From positions 1 to 64,000 of the forward strand of contig JACGCM010000325.1 in NCBI GenBank assembly GCA_014058105.1: a stretch of DNA of 64,000 bases. The letters are read 5' to 3'. Below are positions 33,980 through 44,524 of this stretch, piece by piece. The first letter of the stretch is position 1, and each line of letters starts with the position of its first letter. The position numbers and the translations under genes were made by a program. The notes under the pieces were generated by a model. The model saw only the letters and a program-made list of their open reading frames with translations, did not search any database and was not told the DNA's origin. The stretch comes from Kingdonia uniflora. Lineage: Eukaryota > Streptophyta > Magnoliopsida > Ranunculales > Circaeasteraceae.

Positions 33980-34391
33980 TGAAAAATCCTAGTCGCTTGA
34001 GACTAGCCAATTTCGATCGTTTTAGGTCTAAATCAAAAGGTCATAATTCCTTTGAATTAATGGTCTACACTTAACCTAAATTAAGTCGATAAGATTATCT
34101 AATATCAAACAAGCAATAGAAATTAAAGACAAGGCAAAAAAATTTAACCCTGTGAGAAACCTTTCTCAGGAGAAAAACCCACATGTCGCTATCGAATCAT
34201 CCAACAGCTAAACAATCCACTATTAAAAAAGGCTTACAAGAATTAATTACTTACAGACTCGTTAAACACCTCCCATGGTTATCTCTCTTCCAATTAATCT
34301 TCTTGCAATCAATTCTGCGTTCTCGCAACGCCTCACTCCAATCTCACGTCGAAGCTCCTAATCTTGAATCGCTGAAGTTCTTCAATCCATG
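33980..34391 (-). repeat. Truncated 5' LTR of the gag-only element
   Basis: It matches 29,032-29,440 (for example GACTCG(T/A)TAAACACCTCC and CTTCCAATTAATCTTCTT). Homology stops abruptly at about 34,391, so roughly 650 bp are missing. Confidence 0.8.
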
Positions 34392-35408
34392 GTTATATAA
34401 TCATTCTTATTGTAAAATCTTCTTAATATTAAATACAAACTTCTAACTTTCTTTTTAAGGTCTTTTATTCAAAACAAAATCTACTTCTTTCCTAATCAAT
34501 AACGTATATACTCTTCTACAATGTCAGAACCAACAAAATCACATGAAAATTGTAAGTATTTTAAATCATTACATAGTCTTTACATTGCTCTTCTAACAAT
34601 TAAACGTTGCATATGCTGACTCACATTTCTATTGTTTTTACGAAATATGAAAAACACGCTACCTCACATGCTCTTCCATTTTGTTACAGCTATAACAAGG
34701 AAATGAAATACGTAAGTGTTCTTATATTGCTGATCTCAACAACAACATTTCATAATGAAAAATTAAATTTCTATTAGTCCAATTGTAGGAAGTCGTAGAT
34801 TATAAAAGAAAAAACCATATAAAAAACATTTGCCATGCCACAAAAGCCATTTTCTGACAATCATTAAGCAAATCTCAAGCATAACAAGTCGGGAATGCCT
34901 ACGGATGAACCCTACAAATGTAATATAATTTAAAGAAATTAACTTAACTCTGCTATACCAAAACAACAGAGCTGAAAAAGATATCAATTATTGAATGAAA
35001 ATAATACTCTCAACAACGAAATAGAAATACCACAATGAAAAACTGGATTAAAAATATCATAAATACCCGAACGACACTACTCAACAATTCAATGGAACTC
35101 CAACAAATCCAATAAATGATCACCCAATCCTCATAAATCAAAATCAACTGTGCTCGGTTTTCTGTAAAAAAAAAATGCTCATAAGGCGCTAGCAAGCACA
35201 ACTATTAATGGCCACTGATCATGACAGGCCGAGTAATAAATAGATACTAATATGATAGATTATTTAACCTATATACTACGCTGAATTCCATTTTTTTTAC
35301 CGTGAACTATTTATTGTTATGCCATGGATTATGTTTATGGTAAACATTGGGACGGAAAATGATGTGGTAACACTAAAAAGAGTCCGTGGTAATCTGTATT
35401 TTCATTTT

Positions 35409-35458
35409 GTCCCACATCGCCCAACAACTTGAAAGTTTACTAGTTCTCTTCTTATAAT
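35409..35458 (+). promoter_or_regulatory. Possible plant snRNA-type promoter (USE plus TATA)
   Basis: GTCCCACATCG at 35,409-35,419 is the upstream sequence element of plant U-snRNA genes (consensus RTCCCACATCG). A TATAAT-like box starts at 35,453, 33 bp after the USE, the spacing associated with Pol II-transcribed snRNA genes. The expected start near 35,480 is followed by sequence that does not match U1, U2, U4 or U5 as I know them. It may be a transposon-borne or pseudogene promoter. Confidence 0.4.
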
Positions 35459-35681
35459 AAGAGTCCCAACTTCTTACTCTGGTGGACTTGGGTTCACCTT
35501 TTTCTGCCTGACTTAAGTAAATATCATTTACAGACTACTTTTGAGGTTAACTAAAAATTTCAAAAAAAATCACAATTTTTTGAATTACCAGTCATTTCAG
35601 AATTTCCTCGGCGATAGTTTTTTTTTTTTTCATGATAAAACATATTTTACCACTGATAAAATCGGTAGCAAATATTTATCC

Positions 35682-35808
35682 ATGGACAAAATCTACTATA
35701 AATGTAGAAATTTACCATGGACAAAGTGTAAAAAAAATACCACGTCACTTTTTCCATGGACTCTTGCAATGGATAAGGGCTGTGGCGTATTCGGGTCTAC
35801 CATGGACT
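35682..35808 (+). repeat. Four CCATGGAC words within about 130 bp
   Basis: CCATGGAC occurs near 35,681, 35,717, 35,753 and 35,801 (spacing about 36, 36 and 48). The palindromic core is CCATGG. Confidence 0.6.
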
Positions 35809-36223
35809 AAGAAGCTTTTTTTTTTATTGATTCTAATTGCTTATTCTGATTTTGATTACTTATTCTGTTTGCTCAATCTAGCATCTGAATGTTGAAACTG
35901 AAGTGTAAAAAATCATGTTTGTTTTGTTTATGAATCTAAAGTCTGAATTGTGTGAAAACTGTCAAATTGTCAAAATTACCCAGTTCTCTATTTTTTGTCA
36001 AACATGTTACTTCATAATCGTATTTAAAATTCAAGTAAATGGATATCAACTAATTTCTATTTCTTCTCCCTCTTGGATATTGTCTTTATAGCTGAGGAAT
36101 TGAACAAGAACAAAACCATTATTATCCAAAAAATAACCTTGGATTTTATGCAAATTCATTTTTCAGTATTAAATTCGTCAAGAAGCTCTGAAAACAGGTC
36201 AAAGACTCTAGTAATTAAATTAA

Positions 36224-36551
36224 GATGTTATATTCTTCTTCAATGTTACTAGTTATTATTTCTTACTATATAATATGAATAAATTCATCTCAGAGAATAG
36301 TAAAGTTGAATTCACCTATGAAATAATGTAATTGATGGGGCCCAAGATCAAACCCAACCACTTTCAAGCGATAAAATAGGTCAAACACTCGATGTTATAT
36401 TCTTCTTCTATGTTACTAGTTATTATTTTTTAATATATAATATGAATAAATTCATCTCCGAGAATAGTAAAGTTGAATTCACCTATGAAATATTGTAATT
36501 GATGGAGCCCAAGATCAAACCCAACCACTTTCAAGCGATAAAAAAATTGCC
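36224..36551 (+). repeat. Tandem duplication, two units of about 160-167 bp
   Basis: GATGTTATATTCTTCTTC begins both units, at 36,224 and 36,391. Both run through AGAATAGTAAAGTTGAATTC to TTTCAAGCGATAAAA. The copies differ at only a few positions (for example GGGGCCC/GGAGCCC), so the duplication is fairly recent. Confidence 0.9.
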
Positions 36552-38362
36552 CAATCACATATATATTGAGATTGCAACCCATAATGGGCCACTGTAATTT
36601 GAGAATCAAGGGAGTTACTAATGTTAATCTTTTCAAAACCTATCTTTAAAAGCAATCATTTCAAGTTATAAATTGATTGAAACCCTGGTTATTCTTATTC
36701 TTATTCTAGTTTTTTTTGAAGAATTAAGGGTTTTGATTGGAATAATAGAGAAGGGAGAGAGAAAATTATAGAGGGAAGAAATATAGGAAGAAAGATGGCA
36801 CCCCACTTTTCATCACTTAAGATAAGTTAGAAATACTAACTTATCTAAAATCTTTTATGCTGAAGTTAATGGGATTGATACAAAACTTAAGTTAACATAT
36901 TTAAACCCGATTATACTCTGTTTTATCTCCAAAGGAAACAAAATTATCAAACCTTATCCATCAATTTTTTAGTCGCGCCTCTTAACTAATCAATTTCCTT
37001 TTACAGATCTCCACCCTCTCCCACTTTTTTGACAACATGTGGTTAAAGAGGCAATTGAGCAGTATCAACTGTGCCATTATTTTCTTTAAGCTTCACCAAT
37101 TCAACATCCAATAAAATCCTTGACTGAAGAACATAATTGAGCTCGGCTACCTTGGTCTTCAAAACATCATATTCTTTCTCCTTTAGACCAAATTAGATAT
37201 GATGTTAGCTTATTGCATATTTTGATTCGATATGATATCATTCGCAAAAAATTTAGTAACGAAAACTAAACATTCCAAAACATAGTAACGAAAATAATGC
37301 ATTCCACCTAATCATTTACAAAAATAGAACTTGCGTTACCATATTTTCAAAAAATTATATTTTCTTACACATAAATTTATATTGCAAAAGAGAAATTATA
37401 AGGGAGGGAGGGATAAAATTAGAAGACGTCGAAACAAAAAACATCTACGATTTCCTTCAATTTCTTTTCAATGATCCATAACTCTAAAATTTCCTTCCCT
37501 TTCGTTAAGTTTATATTGATCTAACTCGTTTCTCAACTTCGACAAATCTCCACCCTCCCTCACCAGACCGACATCATGTGCTTCCAGAGATAACCCTGCA
37601 CTACCTTGGGAATCTTCATGCATAAGAACCTCTGCATGTACTCCTTGCATCTCCACGTCTTCGTGTTCTTGTCGTCCCGGGCATATCCTAGAGATGGATA
37701 TCGACTTGAACTAAGTAGGGTAATCTTAAATGATGCTTGGACTACTTTTAATACGTGCACCTTTCTTGGTGTTTTCAACAATTTATTTACCTATTTCCCG
37801 CTGTAGAAGTTGTCCGTCTATTATTAGGTTACCTTATATTGACAATTCCTAGTTTCAGGCATACCTTGGACCCTCCGTAACTAACGAGCACAATGGCCTA
37901 GAAAATATGGGGCAATATAGTCTGTGGAGCGCAATAAACCCGTAAACCAAGATTCTCGGCTGACATTAGTGCCATTTTTCCTGTTATCCTCGTATGGATA
38001 AAAAGCAACCTGCATGTTGGATACTATAATCAAGATACGCTGAAAACAAGTACTCAGTTATAGAAGCTACATTCCATTAGTTACATAATCGATGAAGGAG
38101 TTTTCGAGGTCTTCACAAATCTCTTGAAACATTTATGTATTGCGTTGACGTTATTTGTTAATTTTCAGTTAGTGCAATACTCAGGGCCATCCTACGTTCC
38201 CGGTTTCAGAGCTTAAGGCAACTTCAGGAAATGGGCATAAATCCACGACTGTCGTTCAGGGTAACAACACAAAATTAGTAAATTTTTGATAGTTTATAGA
38301 AGTCGTAGAAAATAGCAAATGCTGCCTTAGTTTTCGAATGCCTTAAATTAAGTAGTGAACAT
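36552..38362 (-). other. No supported gene; two small coiled-coil-like fragments on the minus strand
   Basis: At about 37,050-37,170 and 37,468-37,656 the minus strand reads heptad-like sequence: YDVLKTKVAELNYVLQSR, and DLSKLRNELDQYKLNERE. Both are near a GEGGDL/REGGDL phrase, so they may be parts of one decayed gene or of a duplicated segment. I do not recognise the family. The rest (37,800-38,360) shows nothing. Confidence 0.3.
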
Positions 38363-38530
38363 TAGGGCTGAGCAGAAAACTGATATAACCAAAAAACCGA
38401 ACCAAAATCGAACCATTTTTTTGGCTTTGTTTGGTTTTTAGGACATGCGGTTCGGTTTCTAAAACTGAAAACGATCAAATTCGGTTCGACCCGCATAAAC
38501 TGAACCAAATCGACCGCATTGAAACCCAGG
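38363..38530. other. One hAT-like end rich in GGTTCGG words
   Basis: TAGGGCTGAGCAGAAAACTG is followed by CCGAACC, GGTTCGG and CGACCCGC words, like one end of a plant hAT-type or related nonautonomous element. No partner end was found within the next kilobase. Confidence 0.3.
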
Positions 38531-38781
38531 CCCATAAGACTTGTGCTTAACGAGAGATAAAAGCAAGAACGGATCAAACCTTAACCATTCAAAAAAGCCC
38601 AACAAATAACTTGTCTTCACCACCACTGTCTTAGTTAAACTTAGACCCTAGAATCCAAAGCGTGAGAGTTTTTTTTTCTCTCTAAACAAAAATCCCCAAT
38701 TTTTTAGGATACCAAAACAACAATATTGGAAAGATCCAATCTTTCTAATTAATTTTCAAATCAGAGCTAGGGTTTGATTCA

Positions 38782-39077
38782 ATGGCTGAATCCAACAACC
38801 CCTAAGATAAAAAATACTGCAAATATCATCCCTACCAAACCTTCAAATCCCAATCCACAACCTCTACAAGCTTCCAATCACACCTAAATACCTCTTCCAA
38901 GAAGAAGCAATCATTCAACGACGATCATGGGGTGAGAATCTGCAGTACTATAAAGGTAATGGGTACCTCTCTAGTTCCATTCTTGGTGGTACCAAAGGGT
39001 CTATTGAAGGTTTCAAAGCAGTCGAGAAAGGCAATTCGATGAAGTTGAGATTGAATCAGATTTTGAATTCTGGTGGG
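38782..39077 (+). pseudogene. TIM23: TIM23-like fragment (mitochondrial inner-membrane translocase subunit)
   Basis: TIM23 forms the channel importing presequence proteins across the mitochondrial inner membrane. From the ATG at 38,782 the plus strand reads MAESNNP, a TAA, then KYHPYQTFK. After a one-base shift it reads LYKLPITPKYLFQEEAIIQR, RSWGENLQYYKGNGYL, GGTKGSIEGFKAVEKGNSMK and LRLNQILNSGG. This matches plant TIM23 N-terminal order (YHPYQ, LYxLPTSPE-F-LF-EE, RRSWGENL-YYTG-GYL, RxNRxLNSSG). The TIM17/22/23-type transmembrane helices that should follow are absent: the sequence passes directly into GA repeats after NSGG. One stop and one frameshift show it is not functional. A 5' UTR-like stretch precedes the ATG. 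Confidence 0.75.
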
Positions 39078-39364
39078 AGAGAGAGGGGATAGAGAGAGAG
39101 GTGGGAGAGAGAAGGGGTAGAGAAGGAGAGAGAGAGAGTTGTATGAGGGTGGGAGAGAAAGAGGATAGAGAGAGAGGTGGGAGAGAGAGGGGATAGAGAG
39201 AGAGGTGAGATGGAGAGGTAGAGAGATAAGGAAGAAAGAGAGAGAGAAAGGTGGAGAGAGGGGATGGATAAAGAGAGTGGTAGAGAGATAAAGGTGAGAA
39301 AGAAAATGAGGGAGAAATAGAGAGAGAGGGGAGAAAACATTGGGGATAGAGAAAGAGAGAGATG
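39073..39364 (+). repeat. GA-rich imperfect minisatellite
   Basis: Variants of GGGAGAGAGAGGGGATAGAGAGAGAGGT repeat for about 290 bp. Long antisense ORFs here translate to Ser/Leu/Pro/Tyr repeats and are artefacts. Confidence 0.9.
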
Positions 39365-39439
39365 GATGGGATATGTATTGGAAAATGCCAAGTACATCCG
39401 CATGATAGGCAGCAGGCAGAGCTACCGTTTGGGAACGGG

Positions 39440-40325
39440 ATCATCCGTTTCAGTAGTGGAGTATTGTGTATCGGCGATGGATGGTTGAGTCTCTACCATG
39501 GAGACAATGCCATTTTGATCCACCTTCTCGTCATCGGTGATTTTGTTCACGCTCAGAACTTGTTTTTCGAGATAGCAGATGAGCAATTCCTCATCACCAG
39601 ATGCTTCCCTCCCTTCCATCATCTTCTTCGCAGCCTTTATTCTCAACCTCTTCGACTTCAGCATCATCTTTCTTTTCGTCTCTGTCCTCTTCGTAAGATT
39701 CCTTTTCATTTTCTTCTTATGATTCCTCCCCTTCATCTTGTCCAGATTCTTCATCGTCATCTTCTTCAGATTAATCATCACCATTTTGTGTGATTTCCTA
39801 TTCTTTTCTATAGTCCCTTTACACCCTACCTCCTTACTATCATCACCTTCCTTTTCGCTCTCTTTTTCAAAAGATACCCCTCTTCTTAAGAAAATGATTC
39901 ATTTTCCTCAGTTGAGTTGTTTTATTTGCTACCAGAACTGTCCTCCTGTGAGGAAACCTTCTTTTCAGATTGCCCATAATCTTGTGAGTGAAGCCTCTCA
40001 TGGAGATTCACAACCCTTTTTGCCCTAGCATATTGGCACCCCAAATCCATAGCCTCGCCATCGTCACTATCACATAGTTGGACATATCTCCTTCTTTTAT
40101 TCCTCTCCACATCTTTCGAAATCGGTATTTTAACAAGTTTTCCTGCAAGTTGTCTCTCCTCTACTTCTCTTCCGGTTGAAGCATCAGGAGGCGGTCTTCT
40201 TATTTTTTCCCTTCAGTACCTCTATTTTGTGCAACACCAGACACACTTCTAATTTTTCTTCTTCTTACATTTATTTTCTTTTGCGTATCTTCCAGCGCTC
40301 TTTTCAAACCCCTTGTCTTCACCAT
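39440..40325 (-). pseudogene. Decayed ORF beginning MVKTRG, basic then acidic, family unknown
   Basis: From the ATG at about 40,325 the minus strand reads MVKTRGLKRALEDTQKK then NVRRRKIRSVSG. A frame change leads to NKRRRYVQLCDSDDGEAMDL (open at 39,922-40,110) and then an acidic run (EEDRDEKKDDAEVEE) around 39,650. MVRTRG-type starts are common in plant transposon-derived ORFs, but that is only a resemblance. No domain is recognisable. The Tat-like element inserted about 90 bp upstream of this start. Confidence 0.35.
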
Positions 40326-40417
40326 TTTCTTACAATATTAACCAAACATATAAATAAAGATTTCAGTTAAGAGTAGGTAAAACATAAACAATTGCAAAGG
40401 TAATGAACTACACATAT

Positions 40418-41015
40418 TGTAGGGACCTATCCCTCGACCTAGTCCAAACTCGAACTACCCCAATATCAGACTTACGCATTACACACGTGACATGTATAGT
40501 CAGCATTGCCACCTTGACCATGAACTGATAAAGAACGTGGATCAAGCACTACAACAAAATATGAACAAGTCAAAGATACATGTCTCTTATGAACTAAACA
40601 GTCTGACATTCAACCACCACTTACCCCATTATTCAGAGAACGTGCTTTTATACGATAATAAGCTGCAGGTAAGGTCTATATAAAGAAAAATTTCTAGAGG
40701 AGATAATGGTAGGAGAAACCAGATTTTCTAGACTCTAATACAGGAATTTCTAGATTCTAAAACACTATAATACTTCTTATTTCAAGATCAAACATTTTTA
40801 GTTCAAGAGATCACTTGTAATAAGATATCAGCCTCAAACAATAAAAGTTACAGTTAATAAACCCTCAACTCGAGGTCGTGGGTATTGCCTATTCAAAGGT
40901 TTTCCACGCTAAATCACCTGTGTTATTTCTTGTATTATATTAATTTTTGTCACAAATACATTTGGTGTAAGATCTAATTTTGAGCTATTTTGAGACTCAA
41001 AATTAAGCTATTACA
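40418..41015 (+). repeat. 5' LTR of the Tat-like element
   Basis: TGTAGGGACCTATCCC to AAGCTATTACA. TATA-like CTATATAAAG near 40,675; CAATAAAAG near 40,843. Confidence 0.9.
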
Positions 41016-41036
41016 TTTAACGTCGTCTATGGGAAA
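41016..41036 (+). other. Degraded primer binding site
   Basis: TTTAACGTCGTCTATGGGAA resembles the TTTGGCGCCGTCTGTGGGAA-type site found directly after Tat-lineage 5' LTRs, with a few changes. Confidence 0.5.
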
Positions 41037-41092
41037 GAAGACATTTTCCACGGTATCCTAAGGTATACTTTACTCAACTATCCATTTCCAAT

Positions 41093-42313
41093 CATAGTCA
41101 CTTCCAAGCGACCAATAACAAGAGTCCAATTCAATCTTTCATTTGAACCAGAATAGCTCACTGAACTACGGACGAATCTCCACGCCGAGACAGAGAAACG
41201 TAATGATCTTAAACATCAGTTAACTCTTGACCGTGAACTCCGTGACAAAGAGCTCGAAAGCGAACGTCAAGCTCGTTTGACAGCATTTAAGCGATATGAA
41301 GAATATATGACAACTATGCAGACCGTATTGTAAGCTTTGTAGGATACTCAACAGGTTCCCCATACCAGAGATCGTGTTCAAGTGCTTGCTAACTCTCAAT
41401 TTTATGTGTGAGAACGATTAGGCCCTCGTGGAGCAACCAACAAAGCCATTTCCAGAAATCTTTAGCACGAACCTCAACCTTCAATTTATTTAGGCAGAAA
41501 AGATCAGTCCGATATCAGCAGAGGTCTCCGACCTTCCAAGCGTCAAAAGGAGAAGGAGCGACCTCAGCCCTGGATTCCAGTACGTGAGCTCTTGAGCGAA
41601 GGCACTGGTACTTATAATCCCCAACCAGCTCGCCAAGCTACTCAAGCAACACGTCAGTACGTCACACAGGAATACATAGATCAACATATCAATGAGTTGA
41701 TTGAAGCTTAAGCTTTAAACAGTAAGGACGATTTTACCAAGTTACAAAGTAGTCCGATTGGCAAAGAGTTATTTGATATGGAAGTACCAACAAGTTTTTA
41801 TATTCTAAAGATACGTAAATACAAAGGCACCAGTCCAAAGGAGCACATTCAACAATTCTGAGATTCCTTGGGATTGTACTCAAATCTTAACCATATTCAT
41901 ACCGTCTATTCGCAGTAAGTCTGCAGGCAGAATTGCTATGGTGGTTCCATTCTCTACCTGAAGATTCCATCCTCACATTCGATCAACTACAGAAGAATTT
42001 TGTCAAGACTTATGCTCACAATAAAGACAAGGAAGATAATTTATGTTCTCTTATTAGTCTCAAAAAGTTACAAGGAGAGAAGCTCGAGGTCTTTGCAAAG
42101 AAGTTTTTGGAATTCGCAAGAAAAGTTGATAATGAGGATCAGAAAATAGCTGCTACTGTTTTTACCAATGCACTGCAACTCGATTGCAAAGCAAAGGTGC
42201 ATCTCTTCTTAAACAAACCTGTGATCTTGGAGGATATGAACACCAAGGTCAACAGGTATGTCGACCTGGAAAGAACGATGAACAAAAGGCATAAATCTAT
42301 TAAATCTGTCTGA
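41093..42313 (+). pseudogene. Gag of the Tat-like element (decayed)
   Basis: The first third is charged and helical (LTLDRELRDKELESERQARL, about 41,217-41,280). After several stops, the retrotransposon gag domain is open at 41,933-42,313: LLWWFHSLPEDSILTFDQLQ, FVKTYAHNKDKEDNLCSL, LKKLQGEKLEVFAKKFLEFA, then AALQ-like helices and a basic end KRHKSIK. Intact Tat gags have the same LxWWxxLPxxSIxSFxxL and F-xxF/Y-x(8)-L-xx-L-xQ-xxE-xL-xxF-xxRF order. No zinc knuckle is seen. Confidence 0.8.
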
Positions 42314-42429
42314 ACCACTAAAGGTACAACACACAGAACGTAACAGTTAACCAAAACAGGACTAGGGTGAAACAAATGCGATAGACCCCTTTCGAGAAAT
42401 CTAAAAGGGCGCTGACAGTTGATCAAAAC

Positions 42430-43580
42430 TTAGTTATATAGTACAAAATGGCTATCAATACCACCGATCAGTGATAGGCCCTTATCTCAAGTGCCTCTCC
42501 AAGAAGAAAGTCGATGGAATACTCAAAGAATTACGTGAAGGAAATTTTGGCTCCCATGCCACAAATTGATCACTTGTAAACAGAACAATTACACAAGGAG
42601 TATTCTGGCGAGGAATGTGCAAGCAAGCTGAGGAGTACTCACGCAAATACGATACATGTTAACGACATGGATACATGATACGCGCCCCTACACTCGAACT
42701 ACATGCAAGCAAGGAGTTCTGGCAATTCAAGTGGTGGGCGCTCGATCTCGTAAGAGAATTTCCTAATACACCAGGTAATCGGCATTTCTTACTAGTAACA
42801 ATAGATTATTTTATAAAATGGGTAGAAGCAGTTCCTCTTTGTCGAACTAGAGAAGAAGAGGTCATATCCTTTATTTGGGAACATATTATCACACGGTTCG
42901 GATACCCCTACCGGATTCAGATCGATAATGGGTCGCAGTTTGTTGGTAAAAAGGTTGTGGCCTTTCTCAACAAGCATAACATCATCCATTCATCATCCAA
43001 TCCATGCTAGCCATAAGGCAATAGCTAGGCAGAAATCACCAACAAAACCGTAGTGGATGGACTCAAGAAAAGGCTTCAATCATAGAAGAAAGGAAATTAG
43101 ATATGGGAGCTTCCTCATGTCTTATGAGAATACCGTATTACACCGAGATAATCAACTGGTTGTTCCCCATTCCTCCTGGATTATGACACAAAGGCCATCA
43201 TTCCAACGGAGTACTACTATCCTGTCTGAGATCACAAGCTTACAGATGAAGAAAATAAGTTCAAGTTGGCTTACAATATAAACTGGATTGATGAAACTAG
43301 GGAACGCGCTATTGCCAACCTAGGTCGATATTACCATATGCTAGCCAACTCTTTCAACAGAAGAGTCCAAAGTCGTGAGTTCCAAATCGATGATCTCATC
43401 ATCAGAAAAATCACATAGAGCAGAAAGGAAGCACATGCTGGGAAACTCGACGAAAATTGGGAAGGTCCTTTCCTCATCGTTGACCGAACTGGCCTGGGGT
43501 CGTACTACCTCATGACAGAGCAAGGAGTTTGAATCCCAAATCCATGGAATACTAGGCGATTGAAATGATATTATAGTTAA
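42430..43580 (+). pseudogene. Integrase of the Tat-like element (decayed)
   Basis: Order of readable pieces: a degraded zinc-finger region, then the core at 42,675-43,010 with WALDLVREFPNTPGNRHFLL, TIDYFIKWVEAVPL, IITRFGYPYRIQIDNGSQFV, and EITNKTVVDGLKKRL. First catalytic Asp: ALDLV. Second: QIDNGSQF. Third acidic residue: AEITNKT, after a stop. Towards 43,580 a C-terminal block NWEGPFLIVDRTGLGSYYL then PWNTRRLK is visible, as in Tat-lineage integrases. Only about 120 bp separate it from gag, so protease, RT and RNase H (normally over 2 kb) are deleted. Confidence 0.8.
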
Positions 43581-43599
43581 GTCCCTACTTTCTCCATTT

Positions 43600-44159
43600 A
43601 TACTATTCTCGTTCTTTACATTCCAAAAGTTTGATTTCAATCTCCATACAGTGTACATTCTATTCTACTCAATGAAAACTTCTAACTTTTTTCCCACATT
43701 TATTTCTACTCATGTAGAATCTACTAAATCTCATAGATTAAAACAAAGGTAATACTAGCTTTCAATCAACATCTATACAGATTAAAGTAAAGATAATACT
43801 AGCTTTTAATCACCCATTTATACATATATCGGTGATTAAAACGAAGGTAATACTAGTTTTCAATCAATGATCTCTATCAGACATAAGATAAAGCAAATGT
43901 AAAACTAGTTTTTATCTTCATACATGTCTATAACTGCAAAAACTACAGGTCACTTTTACAGGTACTTTTTTATAGGAGGTCAGCTGCACTTTCCCCTACT
44001 CAGGAGGTCATACAACCATAAAATCTGGAGCCCGAATAGATATAACAGACCAACCTTTCTCCATTAATTCTACAGGTCAGGAGCCTACTTCCATTTCCAT
44101 GTCGTATCAGCAATTTCTTCGATCTATATTAGCATTACAGATACAGCCTCGGAATGCCA
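43600..44159. other. Short repeats after integrase, no gene
   Basis: Three variants of a TAATACTAG(C/T)TTT(C/T)AATCA phrase recur at about 43,750-43,865, spaced about 55 bp. Nothing coding is recognised. Confidence 0.5.
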
Positions 44160-44524
44160 CACAGTCTTGCAAGGTATCCCTTTCGAGCTCAAGCCTCCTT
44201 ACTTCTTCTACAAAATAAGTAATGACAACCATCAGCTTCCTCGTGTACACCTCTTCCGGAAGATACTTCTCTCGGTCAATCATAACGACCTTAGAAAACC
44301 AATTTTTAAGCGATCGTTACACTGCTTTAAATCTTTTTGGAAAACATCTGCCATCTCTGCTCGTTTCCCTAAGTTTTCTATCGCTTTAGTAAGCTGCGCT
44401 ATTGTCCCTGCCGCGTATCCATCTCAGCTATTTTCATCATCCTCAGCCTCTCCAATTGAGCACGAAGCTTTATAAACTCACAGTCATTTATATTACTTCT
44501 TTCAGCAGGACCTTTCTTTAATAG
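44160..44524 (-). pseudogene. Downstream end of the antisense coiled-coil ORF (left of the solo LTR)
   Basis: The minus strand upstream of the stop near 44,410 reads helical, charged sequence (ERSNINDCEFIKLRAQLERL). If the solo LTR and one AATAG copy are left out, this frame is continuous with minus-strand sequence right of 45,106 (KDELLKKG-like). So it belongs to the same antisense coding region, split by the insertion. Confidence 0.5.

Larger units (their letters stand above)
29032..34391 (-). mobile_element. Ty1/copia-type element with gag but no pol
   Basis: A 1,066-bp 3' LTR at 29,032-30,097 and a truncated 5' LTR at 33,980-34,391 share about 410 bp at roughly 88% identity by eye. The LTR ends are TGAAACATCC and GGATTTTTCA on the minus strand. 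A tRNA-iMet primer site adjoins the 5' LTR and a purine tract the 3' LTR. The 3.9 kb interior encodes a copia gag near its 5' end. From about 31,950 to 30,112 I see no protease, integrase, RT or RNase H motif. This is the composition of gag-only TR-GAG-type elements. The 5' LTR is cut after CTTCAATCCA, so the right-hand target duplication is lost; the left-hand candidate is GATGT. Confidence 0.8.
34392..36223. other. No supported gene
   Basis: AT-rich. It holds the snRNA-type promoter pair near 35,409 and a cluster of CCATGGAC words (35,682-35,808), both listed separately. ORFs of 63-89 codons have no recognised domain. Confidence 0.45.

Noticed and set aside
35480..35600. A spliceosomal snRNA gene after the USE/TATA pair
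   Set aside because: The sequence does not match the 5' ends of U1, U2, U4 or U5 as I know them, so only the promoter-like pair is reported.
39013..39444. Overlapping 115-143 codon minus-strand ORFs
   Set aside because: They are translations of the GA-rich minisatellite (Ser/Leu/Pro/Tyr repeats).
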